64,000 nucleotides of DNA, taken from NCBI GenBank assembly GCA_010909165.1, contig MU008158.1, positions 1,761,478 to 1,825,477 of the forward strand. Direction: 5' to 3'. The notes beneath the pieces were generated by a model. It saw only the letters and a program-made list of their open reading frames with translations, ran no database searches and was not told where the DNA came from. Shown here piece by piece: positions 10,221-21,330 of the stretch (position 1 is its first letter; each line of letters opens with the position of its first letter). The DNA is from Anthoceros angustus. Its lineage: Eukaryota; Streptophyta; Anthocerotopsida; Anthocerotales; Anthocerotaceae. A program made the position numbers and the translations under genes.

Positions 10221-11964
10221 TTTGATGTCGAATGACGTCCTCGGTGTTTGCCCTAATTCTTGTATCCAACACTCATCCCTGCTGTAGCGTGGAATCGCCT
10301 TGTCTGATGTGCCATGGTTTCCTACCTTGCCTCTCGATTTGCCGCACATTCCCTCAGCAGGTACTCGGTGGTTCCACATGGTTTTCATCCTCTTCTCAAG
10401 CTGTAGCTGCTGGCCGAAATGGCAGATCTCCTTCCAAGCAGGAGCGGCATAAACGAGCAGGTGACTGTCGATGTATATTTTATGCCCTTTCCTTGAGATC
10501 AGAAGAAAAGTCTCCTTGACAAGGCTGCTTAGGCTTACACTACATGTGTGTGTCCGGGTCCTGATGGCAATGTATATTGGATTGGTATTCGCAGCTTCTA
10601 CGAAAAGAAGCAAGCAAGATTTGTGTCACCGATTGTCTGGTACGGTGACAAAAGGCAGAAACTGTATCACAGAATTGTCATCTAGTAAAGCTGGTTCAAG
10701 GCTACCTGGGTTCCCGGACCAAGGTAGCCCTCACGACGTTCTCCATGAGTCCATTGTCGTTGTCACCTCCTCCTGCGCTCACCTGAACCCCTGAACTCTC
10801 GTGCTGGCTTCAAATATTTAACTGCATGAACCCCCGAGTCTGCCTTCTTAGGACTGTACACTCTTCCGCTTTTGTCATTGACAGTGGTGGGCACTTCTGC
10901 TTTTCAGCTGTGACGGAGTGATGACGAGATGCAAGCAGCAAACAATGGAGGTACCTGCTCTCTAAAGATACGCCAAGTTTGTGAGAAGGTGTTGGTGAAG
11001 AAGAAGGCTATGTCCCAGGTTACCTTCGCCCGTCAATGCCGATTACCACCGATGCTTTTCATGACGGTCATGTTGCACACTAGCTCCTACTGGTTGTCCC
11101 GTCGGCGCATGTGAAACGTGTTCGGCGTCGAAAATCTCATTGATGCCCACACAGGTTTTGCGATATTTCCCGGGGATGCATATCTGATATTTTTAGCATG
11201 ACGCACGGTGGAAAATATTTGCTCTGTGGACATGGCCCACTCCTTCACTTCTGAACTGTGCCATTGGCACACACAGCGTGTCATGCTTGTGTTTGGGCTG
11301 TATTGTTGTTGCGGGGTCCTCATCAAGCTTTCCCCAGACGGGTGCCTTCCTTGCGGGGACGGTGTCGCTGGTGTGTGCTCCTGCGCTTGCTGCCGCAGAC
11401 TGTCACGAGAGTCGTTGCCCTCGTGAGCTTTTGATTCTGAATCACGTTAGGCAAAGACACAGACAGTGTACCTAGTACGACTGACGTCTTATTGCCGACG
11501 GGTCTTCGATGACAGCTATTCATGCAAGTACATATTTATATACTTGTCCAGTGTTGCCGTCCTGATATTGTAGGCCTGGTGACTATTGTGCACGACGAAT
11601 CGCACAATCAACAAGGCTTGGCCACTCACATAGTGGGAGACTGAGCTCAAGTCCAACCCCCCCACCGAGTTTAACCTTTTATAATACAGGGCTGCATTCC
11701 AGCCGGGTGTGGATGTCTCCACCGATGGTGTTATTTTATTCTACAAAACAGGACTGACAACTCCTGTACAATTACTGTCTGTATACCTGGCTTGCCTTGT
11801 CCCGAAAGATGTCCACCGCCGTAGTGTGCACGACTGCTGGAGAAGGAACTGCGAGGAGGACAGCTAGGTGCCTTCACCGTGTCCACATCTAAGATCCCTG
11901 AAACAAAGATTGCGCATGGAAAAACATGGTCCATGAACAGGTAGGACAAGAGGGAACCACCATA
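10221..11964. other. Intergenic region, no gene recognised
   Basis: Probably contains the rest of the TAF7 3' UTR and, toward 11964, the 3' UTR of the Cys-rich gene. Scattered short frames on both strands show no domain or consistent coding composition. Confidence 0.4.
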
Positions 11965-12498
11965 CTACTTCTGTACAACGATGGTGCTGAATTTGCCAGC
12001 TGGATCAGGCCTTTTACACGCCTGCAGACAGGCATCTTTGCAATCCTGCCATCAACCGACACCAACACAAGTCAGAAGGCTCGATCCACGCACAAATTCC
12101 AAATGCTCAATCACGCAAGGTTATCTACCTCCTGGTGCACGGCGCAAGCTGAGCAATTGCTTGGTTTCCAAGCATATAGTACCTGGTAGGCAGAAGTGGA
12201 GTTGGCATGCTGACTCGCTCGCTCACACGCAGCAGCACACCCCGTCTCGCAGGCGTCCTCCACACTGATGTAGCAGCAGGTTGCATCCCCCTGCGTCGCC
12301 ATACTCTGGTTGCACAGTCCTTCAACCTGAAACCAGAATACTGCCAGTGAGCTCCTCCCGCAACAATCCCCGAACTGCGCACAAGAGCAAGCAACGCCGA
12401 GACCGGACTCGTACCTGAGCAAAAACTCTAATCGTATGCCGTCCCGCTTGCTCCAAGGCCGTTATACCTTTCACCGCAATCCGCCGGTAGTCCAACAT
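11965..12498 (-). CDS. Small Cys-rich protein, three exons, function unknown
   Basis: Three exons join in phase 0 with consensus borders: 12415-12498, 12183-12326 and 11965-12045. They give 102 residues: a basic N-terminus (MLDYRRIAVKGITALEQAGR), then a Cys-rich middle and tail. Cys spacing is regular: ATCCY, then ACETGCAAACERA (C-x3-C-x3-C), then DCKDACLQACKRP (again C-x3-C-x3-C). The protein ends in IVVQK and a TAG. An in-frame stop lies upstream of the ATG, which supports this start. No signal peptide or membrane segment is visible, so an intracellular (for example organellar or metal-binding) protein is as likely as a secreted one. I do not recognise the family. Support comes from three matching splice-site pairs and conserved phase, not from homology. 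Confidence 0.55.
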
Positions 12499-14993
12499 TC
12501 TGCCCGTGGCTCACACAATGCGGCTGCAGCGCACTCCCGAAATCGAAGCCGCCGCCTTCGCACCACACGTCAAACTCCAACCTTCAACTCTCCCGAGCCT
12601 CGACACTCACAGCTTCCACACGAAGCTCTATCCGCAAAGCCGCCTCCTTCAAGTCTCAGCAGAACGCTTCAAAGAGCGCGCACAATTCTCCCATGCCACG
12701 CCTCAGCAGATTGCAATACCACACCACCGCACCAAGCCGTGACACGATCCGAGACACCAAAATGCGCGCATGCGAGATCAAGCAGCGACAACTCGGCCGC
12801 AATTGCGCACCGCTGCTGCCCTTCCGCTCCGACAGCGAGCAATTAGCCACTCCACTACCACGCCAATGGTGCCACACAGCCGCAGCAGCCGTCTGCAGCA
12901 CTCCCGCCCGCCCTAGCCTCCCAGTACACCTCTCTCACAGCCACACCGAGACGAAAAGGTGAAGCTGAAGCGGAGCCGAAGCTGCACCTTCCCAGCCTCC
13001 TCCTTCTCCTCCTCCTCCTCCTCCTCCTCCTCGGCCGCAATGGAGCTGCGCACGCCAAAGCAGATGCGATCACACAGCACACACACTGCGTCTCCCGCGC
13101 TTAAGAAGGGGAGAAGCGTGAAGCGCGTTCCTTTGTGCACACCACCCGCCCTATACCTCCCCCCTTCTCCACAGCCTCGCAATGCTAGGCGGCGGAAGCC
13201 CCAGGCCGGGCGCAATACGGCGGCGTGCGAAACTCCGGTCCTTTCCCCTGACAGGTCTATCCTGTATAATTAGCGGCCGACGGAGCGCGTCTCAGCATAT
13301 TCTAATTCCGTCCTAATTCAAATTTGCGGGCCGCATTTGGGCCTCCCTGTGATAATAATAGGATTAGCAGCGCTGCACCCGCATCCTCAATGCGGCAAAG
13401 ATCGTTGGTGCTGGGCCGCTGGAAACCAGGATTTTGCGCTTATCAAAATGCCGTGCTACGGACACGTGGCACCAGCTTCCCCGTTCAGGACCGACCACGC
13501 CAAGTCGCTCGCTCGGGTTTTGGTCTACTTCCAGGGGAGATGGAGTGAAATTGCAGCCAGACACTCGTCATACATACGTGATCGAGGAACCCTGCCAGCG
13601 GCCCAGGCCCAGGCCCAGGCCCACCCACACTTTTCTCTATATTGCCATACTTTCTGCCATGTGCAACATCAATGTTTCTCCCTCCTCATTGCTCGCATGC
13701 CAAGGGTGGTGCTTTTGCCCAAGAACTCTATCTAAGTTTATAAGGCATGAAATCGTCATAAGTTTATGAGATTATTATTGAAATATCTAATAATATATAA
13801 AAAAGCAAGTATTACGATTTATTTATATCTTGCAAAATATATATTATTTTTCAGATCCACAATATATGTAGGTAATCCTCCTCCTCTTATAAAGCTCATA
13901 ATAGACAACTCTTTTCAAACAACATGCTCTACCATAGGGTGTGAATTCATCAGCTACAAAAAAAAGAATGTATCGATAGAAAGGGCAAGAGGACAAAACA
14001 CAACCACAATCCGGTCTTCACCCTACAACCAGCAAATTGGATACCAAGTCCAAAACATTTATATCAAACTCCAAGAACTTCAATTCCATGAAATATAATC
14101 CTGTGATAAAAAGAAATATGTCAAATTATATATACATATATATATATACATAAGATGCATCATAGACTATGTAATCCATCCCTCGCCGTATTTCATGGGC
14201 TTGTTGACAATCCTATGTGGACACCGGAACCGGAGGACGCCGTCTTGGGCGAGTTGCCCTTGCTTTGCGATGCCCATATAAGCGTGATCCCCCATGGCCC
14301 ATGTCCCATGGTCCATGTCCCATGGCCCATGTGCCATGTCCCATGCCCTACACTCATACCCATGCGATGCCCTAATGGCTCGTGCTGCTCCATTGCTTTA
14401 GGACGACACGGTTAAAACCCAGGTAGATAGATTTTTCCCATTTGTTTTATAATAAAATCTTCTTCTCCTAGGGAAAGGGAGAGAACAAAAAATCCGCCAT
14501 TATTTTATCTTACGTATATGTGCGGAGCAAGTACCGGTCCCCCCGAGTTTCGTCATCCGCACTCAGATGTACGAGGTCCCACCTGGACACCTGGACAGGC
14601 AGCGCTTGCATTTATGTGTAGGAGCTGTACCGTTACAAATAATGTGCGTCGTTGCGGGCCATGGCGAAGAGGCGACTGTGAACCACGGCTGTGACGACGT
14701 GTTGTGATGGGAGTGTCCCGTGGCCGCATCGCGCTGTTCGGTGCCCATGTACATAATGTTCGACCTGTGAACGAGGCCACCCGGCCGGCAATCGCATCAG
14801 TGGCGGATAAGGTTGCGGGGCAGATAAACCTGAATATGGAAGGACTAAGGACTACCGGGATGATGTGACAATACCAGCATGGCTGCTACGTGAAATGGTA
14901 GTACAATGAGCATCTGGTGGTACATGGCACAGGCATTACGGTGGTTCACAAGTCCCTTTCAGAGCGTTCGGATTCGCGCTCTGCCTCCCGGTC
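12499..14993. other. Gene-free region with simple repeats; 3' flank of DXO1
   Basis: Holds a (TCC)n run at about 13003-13034, a short GGCCCA-type repeat near 13600-13622, a very A+T-rich block at about 13740-14155 and a CCCATG-type array at about 14290-14347. A 104-codon plus frame at 12959-13273 spans the TCC run and shows no domain. No gene called. Confidence 0.5.
14290..14347. repeat. Degenerate CCCATG/GCCCATGT array
   Basis: About ten variants of a 6-base unit (CCCATG, GCCCATGT, GTCCATGT) in a row. Confidence 0.8.
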
Positions 14994-17958
14994 TCACTGA
15001 GCTTGGGCCGTTTGATCCAACTCCTCTACATGTTTGATGATGATTTGCGGGCAAGAGTGAGCCTTCAGGAGCTCCAGACGGTTGAACTGAGGAGCAAACC
15101 GCAGTATGTAGTCCTCATCTGAGAAGGACAGCAAACACGGGCCAAAGGTTACATCCGCATCCCTTTTCAACATCATGGGGCCAATCTGGTTAGCAAAAAC
15201 CGGCAAATGCTGCGACACGCACTTTCTTTCACCGTTCCATAGAGCCAGCAAAGTACTCGGTCAGCAAAAGCCAGACATACCCCTCCCTGGACAGAAAACC
15301 AACCTCAGTTAGTGTGTGCCATCCCCTGCGTAGCAACCACTATGGACACAGTGATCAAGCATCCATACCTCCCAATGATGCTTGGCTTTCACTCTGTTGG
15401 TGATTTCCTTCAGTCCCATCACTTCCGTGCGCACAAGATGGCCTGAGTCATCCCTGCAAAACATCTTACACACTTGAGTTCGTTGGATGAACGGTACACA
15501 CTGCTCACAGAGTGCCTGGTACACAAGATTTTGAACAATACCTGAATCCTACGATAATTCTGGAAACGCCTGCTAAGAACGATTGTATCTGTCTCCACAA
15601 GCAGCAAGTAGAAAAAATCAGGAGGCGGCAGGGTGGAAACAAGCAGGAGAAAAACTTGAAATCACCCAGAGAGAATGGACTTAAGTGTCTGTGCCAGGAT
15701 GAACTCACCCAAAACTTCAGGAGCTTTTCTCTCTCGAACTTGTCAACGGTATGACCTGCTAACTGCACCAAACATTTGGGTTAAGAAATGAATCTGATTG
15801 TCACTGCATTCTGAGCGTCCTGAAGCATCTGACTATATATACCTCACGGCTTGTCTTCAGTTCAATGTAGTGTCGTTTACCATCGGGGTTGCCCTCAAAA
15901 CAGTCCATCTCTGCCCCCATAACTATCCTATGGGCTCCTAACTTCGTACGGATGACAGCACAATACTCGACGTTTGCATCAACAGCACCAATTTTGCTCC
16001 TAGACGTTCCATTGCTCTTCTGTCGACCTGCTTGACTGCTTGAAACAGATGGATCCTCGGTTGCAAGACGCTCAAAAGAATAGCCCCAGTAGCTACTGTA
16101 CACACAGAAAAGAGATTGAGCGTCAAACCTGAAGCGCATCTACACAGCCTGGCGGTGGAGCTAAAGCTCAAAGTTATTACAGGCAGGTTTAGGTTTGCGG
16201 GGCCTGCCCTCCGCACCTTCTCTGCTGAAAATCATTCTGTGTCTCTGGCAACTTGTGCACGTCAAGATAAACAGTGCCGCACCGCTTATGTACACCCATC
16301 TTCCAAGCCTCGTACCTGTTGTAAGCTGTTCCCAGGATCTGCACAAATGAAACACCTTGCTTGAGCTCCACGGTAGGAGTAGACTGTGGTCAAGTGACCA
16401 GTAAAAGAGACCACTAGAAACGAGCTCATGCAGATATCTCACCTTGTTGAGATTGTTTCGAAAGGTCTGAGCAAAACGCATACGCTAACGAGTCAGTGAT
16501 AGACTTTCACCTAGTGCACGTAAACCAGACAAGCAGCATCCAACATCGTCTGCCTCACCACAAAGTGAATGTTGTCAAGTGATATCCTTTTGGTCCTTAG
16601 GCAAGCAAGTAGATCACCAAATCCCTCGCTTCCTGCATCTGCAGTATGATCATCCCTGTTATCGTCCCTTCCAAGTGCAACCAGAGCGGTCACTTTAATT
16701 CACTGTCTAGTTTCAAGAAAGCATCTCTGTCAACTTGTCCTGGTACTGCAAAAACTTTCAAAGAACCTCAAACCTTTCTTTGCTACAAAGCTTTCATAGC
16801 CTTCATTTAGATCGGCCCCAATCTCCGTCAAAACAGCCCTCCGAAAGCGCCTCTGCACAACACCAAAGGGATCAACACCTTGACACTTCGATCTCACAAA
16901 CATACCAGCATAACATACAAGACAGCAAACGTACTAGGCAGCGCTCATCAAAGTGGACATTGCCATCAGCAGTCCGGCTGTAGCAGGCAATCTGCGAGGG
17001 CTGTGTTGCAACAAGATGGTGAAAAGAAAGTCAGTCTCAAGCCACCAAAGTAGCAATGACCAAAACTCTGCAATTCTGCGATGTCTTGTAGCCAAATTTG
17101 ACTGTCATCAGCTAACCTCTTGAAACTGTGGACACTTGCTGCGCAGGACCTCATCCTGATGACCAACTGCGCCAAGCTTCATATCAGCCACAAGTGCTTC
17201 ATTTCCTTGGGAAGCACCGGACCGGCCAGGCCAGCCCATACCAGTCTGCCAAACTGGAGGGGTGGGCAGCAGGGCTCTCTGGGGAGGGCCTTTGTCATTA
17301 AACCGCCCTTGCCCTCCCTTATCTCCAAATCTGCCACCAGAAGGAGGACCTTTGTCGTTATATCTACCACCCATGTGACCATTTCGAGCATCCCTGTAAT
17401 CTTGTTTCCGTGGGAATTGAGGTGGAGGTAAACCTGCAGCAGAATCGAAGCTGCCCGTGTCAAACAAATGCCAAAACCAGCTTCTTCCTGATCCAACTCT
17501 GTGCAGACATTGTAAGGTCAGCAGGCCAGCTGCCAAGCTGTGGGAGTCATATACCGTGAAAAAGTGAAAAACAGCGTAGCAGACATACGTGGGGGTTTCA
17601 GCCGACTCTGAGCTGTCGTCTGCACGTACTCCGCATTATCAGGTCCAAACAGATCGGCATCTGGATCTCCCTCCCCTTCTTCTTCGTCACTTTCTTCATC
17701 GTCGTCGTCACGATCCTCATCCTCATCGTCATCATACCCATCTTCCACCACCTCCACCTCCTCTACAACCTCAACCCCATCCCCATCCTCATCGTCCACT
17801 ACCTCCACTACCTCCTCCTCCTCATCTCCCTCCTCCTCCTCAGCTCCAGCAATTTCATCCCCCTCGTCCTCCTCCTCACCCCCATCAATTTCATCCCCAT
17901 CCCCATCCTCCTCCACGTTCTGCTTCACCCTGCCAAACGCATCCGCAGCCTTGCTCAT
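14994..17958 (-). CDS. DXO1: DXO1, decapping/deNADding exoribonuclease (plant type), 13 exons
   Basis: DXO/Rai1 enzymes remove incomplete or NAD caps from RNA and degrade it 5' to 3'. I resolve 13 exons with consistent phase: 17589-17958, 17117-17433, 16935-16991, 16774-16852, 16559-16632, 16443-16466, 16217-16338, 15843-16095, 15709-15762, 15542-15588, 15369-15453, 15223-15286 and 14994-15118, giving 556 residues. Residues 1-120 are very acidic and about 124-200 Gly/Arg-rich, the plant-specific extension. Catalytic motifs follow: [53 protein letters not shown] (metal-binding Glu and Asp), [27 protein letters not shown] and EDYILRF. Length is close to plant DXO1. Exon 6 is only 24 bases. The gene looks intact. 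Confidence 0.93.
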
Positions 17959-18512
17959 CTCTCAATCGATACCGACGACACCACGTTTCCTTCAACCCTG
18001 AATTCTATATGTCAAATTTCATTCTCGCCTGTCCTTCCTTGCTTAGATTTCTATCCTCCCTCCCCCGGCAGTCCAGAAACCCACAATTCCCGAATTTCCG
18101 ACTCGCAGGTGCGTACATGCGTACAAGGTTGCTTAATTCTCGACCTCCCCGGCCTCACATCCGCACGCAGCCTTCATCATCCGATGACCAAGATCCATGT
18201 TTCCTTCTCCAAACAATCTGCTTTCATCCTTGCCGCCTTAAAGCGGACACAAACCAGCGTCCGCACAACTTGCAAGTGGCAGCCTGCGTGTGAATAAATT
18301 ACTAACCTACAACTTTAAATACCGACTTGCAATAATATCAGACCTATTATCAGACACACACACATATGCACATACGTATGTACATTGGCTACATACAAGC
18401 CCAGGACGTCACCGCGAAGGTGGCAGGAAGGGGGATGCGGAATGCCACGGCCGGAAGCAGCTGCTCTTGAATCCGAGGAGAAGACGCAAAACCGGGTCGG
18501 GTCGGCATTGCA
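17959..18512. promoter_or_regulatory. Divergent promoter space of DXO1 and the PSA3-like gene
   Basis: 554 bases between divergent starts, expected to hold both promoters and 5' UTRs. Short frames here have no recognisable content. Confidence 0.4.
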
Positions 18513-19466
18513 ATGGAGGCTCGGCTGCTGGCTGTCGGTCCTGCGAGCGGAGGCGCCTGCTGCTCCAGGAGCTGGGACTCCAGCACCCAGTGCCCTCGCG
18601 TCTGCTCAGGCTTCTGGGGCGGGGCTTTGAGAGTCCGCAGCCGGCCATGGCCGCAGCAGCAACTGGCTGCGCCGGGATGGGCTCGGGCGTACATGGAGAA
18701 ACCCAGGTCGCCGGTGCTGGACTTCTTCAACAAGGTGCAGGGATCGCTACCCGTGGTGGGGCTGATCACGCGGATTCTGAGTGACGAGGGGGGCGTGGGA
18801 GCCGACAGGCTGCATTTCGTGGAATTCTGCAGCAAGGTGGAGAAGAAGCTGTCGCGGGAGGAGGCGCAGGCGTTTTTCGCCTTCGCCGAGCGGCACGGCA
18901 AGGTTTGGTTTGGTTTGTGACAAGATGTGGTTTCTGGGGTTTTGGCTGAAGGGCCGGGCGGGCCTCATGATTTGCGTCTGGCAGGTTGCCAAGCCGCAGT
19001 ACGTCTTGATATGGTGCTGGGCAGCTGCCGTCGGTGCAGGTCTGTTGAGAAGCGAGGACTTGCTGCTGGGAGCGGCGCGCTTGCGAGTGTCGTACGATAT
19101 TCAGTATGAGACGGAGACCTTCGACCTGCTCATGGATGAGGCTGCAAAGGTGACGCACCTTCCCTTCCTTTTCCCCCCTGTCCCCTGCCAGCGGTTGCTG
19201 ATACCGCTGCCCGTTCTTGCGTTTTGCAGAAACGAAGCAAATCCAGGTCGCCGCTTCCCGATGTCCCCATGGCTGCTCGAGTAGAGAAAGCTTTGCAGGC
19301 CATCTGCAAGTGCTGCATTGGGACAGATCTGCTGTCTGAAGAGGATGCAGCGTTGCTCAACACCATCCTGTCGGGTGTTTTTCCTACAGTCGCAGCAGCT
19401 GAAATTGAACAGCTGATCAGGGCTAGGTTGACACAGTCCTCTCCGCAATCTGACACAGGTCGATGA
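18513..19466 (+). CDS. PSA3: Probable photosystem I assembly factor PSA3, chloroplast-targeted
   Basis: PSA3 helps assemble photosystem I in chloroplasts. Three exons, all phase 0: 18513-18902, 18994-19149 and 19230-19466, giving about 260 residues. The acceptor of exon 2 could instead be at 18985, adding three residues. The N-terminus is rich in Ala, Arg and Ser and poor in acids, like a transit peptide. The mature part reads PVVGLITRILSDEGGVGADR, EFCSKVEKKLSREEAQAFF, PQYVLIWCWAAAVGAGLLRS, EDLLLGAARLRVSYDI and VEKALQAICKCC, in the order I recall for the plant family. The match is from memory and unaligned; the structure is better supported than the name. The start at 18513 is chosen because it opens the transit-like region. 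Confidence 0.7.
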
Positions 19467-20378
19467 TGGAGAGTTTGCTACTGCACCCTCTCAATGGTCC
19501 TGCCGGGAGCAGCTTGAAGCTGCGACCTTCTGGAAATGTACCAAACGTGGGGGAACACGTCTTGCAAGCAACGATCAAAAACTTTCCTCGTACTATCTCT
19601 ATAATCGATCATTAAAAACATCCTTCTATGGGTTCACCCTCTCCTCTTTACTTAATAAAAACATCCTCTAATCCAAAAACATCCTTGTACCTATCCTTGT
19701 ATCCGCAAGAGGACAGCTTCCAATGCGCAGGGAACGTAACATCTTGAGCTCCCATGGTCAATAGGCCCTTCCTTATTTCAATAAGCCTTCCTTAATCCGG
19801 ACTAGGACAAGCTTGGAAACGGTAGGTAGCTTCATAGTAGACATTTAGGAGCTAGCCCTTAGGGCCTCTAGAGGGATGTGCCCCTTTGCCCCAATACCTA
19901 ATATAGATGAAACTTTTTCATTTCTGCATATTTATAAAGTCTACATGTTCACCTGCAAGGCATATGAAGTTCTTATTAAGGGAAGAGGAGATCGTGAACC
20001 TACTAGGTACTCGTAGACCTAGTGCAGATATTTTTTAAACCTTTGCAAAATGCAATAGGTATCGTAACCTTTGCAAAACGTAATTGCTATTGTTTAAACG
20101 CTTGCAAAATGCAATAGGTATTCTTTAAACCTTTACGTTTAAACCTTTGCAAAATGCAATAGGCATTCTTTAAACCTTTGCAAAACCCTCTCGTTCTGTT
20201 TGGTCATCTCAATTTAGTATACCTAATTAGAGTCGATATTATTATTAAAAATATTTAAAAATAAATTTAAAATAAATTAGAATTGCCTAAAATATCTGAT
20301 TTTCCTTCCATTTCATCTACCTATACTTTGCACTATCGTGAGTACATAGGTAATGCTTGTGGGAAAATTTAAAGAAGC
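19467..20378. other. 3' flank of the PSA3-like gene, left edge of the A+T-rich island and UNC119 upstream DNA
   Basis: From about 19545 the base composition turns strongly A+T-rich. No gene apart from the repeat array listed separately. UNC119 expression signals should lie near its 3' end, where the DNA is mostly A and T without one clear TATA box. Confidence 0.5.
20034..20190. repeat. Degenerate tandem array upstream of UNC119
   Basis: About five copies of a roughly 31-base unit built around CCTTTGCAAAATGCAATAGG, with the palindrome TTTGCAAA in most copies. It ends about 190 bases before the UNC119 start. Confidence 0.8.
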
Positions 20379-20987
20379 ATGAAGTCATCTAATCCTAAAG
20401 ATCAACAAAGGGCTCCATGGTATACACGGCCATATCTTGAGGTGATTCCTAGTATTGTTCTAACATTGAAAGAACCTACTCCTGATTATTTATGTTCATC
20501 TCATGCAAATATCTATGGGCTTCGGTTTACAAAGTTTATGCTTACCAATCCAGAAACAAACAAGTGTTTCTTTTCCCTTGAGAAGGAAATGCAAAGATCT
20601 TTGATAAATGATGCTCAGCCAAGTGTGAGACGAGGAGAGGGTATCTTCTTGAGAACTCTATACTACACATTTCTTGCAGAGATTTTAACCGAGAAGAGAG
20701 TTCGTGGTGTAATGGAGTTCAAAATAGGAGAGAGCGAGGTTTCATCTTTGCGAATGATAGAAAGACATTATTTTAAAAAATCTTTGTTAAGAAGCTTTGA
20801 CTTTACATTTGGATTTTGTATACCTCATTCTACAAATACTTGGGATGTTATTTATGATCTTCCTACTCTGTCTTGTGCAATGATTGAAGATATGATAAAA
20901 CACCCATATGAGACCAAATCTGATAGTTTTTATTTTGTGGATGACACCCTCATCATGCATACTAAAGCAGAATATGCCTACCAATAA
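20379..20987 (+). CDS. UNC119: UNC119/PDE6-delta family lipid-binding chaperone
   Basis: UNC119 proteins hold N-myristoylated cargo and deliver it to cilia and flagella. The intronless frame encodes 202 residues with the whole GMP-PDE-delta beta-sandwich: PDYLCSSHANIYGLRFTKF, MEFKIGESEVSSLRMIERHY, FKKSLLRSFDFTFGFCIP and HPYETKSDSFYFVDD, ending in HTKAEYAY. These are signature stretches of UNC119 proper rather than PDE6D. Length is a little below the animal protein (about 240), the loss being in the disordered N-terminus. The frame is intact, with A/T-ending codons, unlike neighbouring host genes. In plants the family is expected only where sperm swim. It sits beside a UDG-like gene in the island. 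Origin (host ciliary gene, retrocopy or foreign DNA) is undecided; lack of introns fits the last two but proves neither. Confidence 0.92.
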   Translation: MKSSNPKDQQRAPWYTRPYLEVIPSIVLTLKEPTPDYLCSSHANIYGLRFTKFMLTNPETNKCFFSLEKEMQRSLINDAQPSVRRGEGIFLRTLYYTFLAEILTEKRVRGVMEFKIGESEVSSLRMIERHYFKKSLLRSFDFTFGFCIPHSTNTWDVIYDLPTLSCAMIEDMIKHPYETKSDSFYFVDDTLIMHTKAEYAYQ

Positions 20988-21330
20988 CAAAGAGTATATT
21001 AGGAACAATATTTACTTATGAACAATGTATATTTATCATATAAATAATTTCTTAAATATATGATTAAGTATTACTTTGGAGACTCTATCATCTCTAGGTA
21101 TATATTTTATCATTCTTTTCAGTTTTTTTCACTTTTATAAGGAGTATTTACAATGTGTTATCAAAAGCCTAACTACTATTTCATGGGAGCCTAACCGTCT
21201 TGTCCACATTCACAGGAACTTGTTCATTTGTTCACTCTATTGTAGACTTCCGAGTTGTTCTTCATCAGCTCTTCAAATTCATAGCTTGGCTTCTATAGGA
21301 TTCAAAAATCATTTCAACAAGTACAGCAAA

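Noticed and set aside
17589-18293. 234-codon Pro/His-rich plus frame
   Set aside because: Antisense to the acidic N-terminus of DXO1; the acidic codon run reads as Pro/His on the other strand.
21076-21330. Upstream extension of the UDG-like frame as a membrane segment
   Set aside because: It begins without ATG and crosses an intron-acceptor-like site near 21122; a hydrophobic stretch read through probable non-coding DNA is not evidence for a signal.
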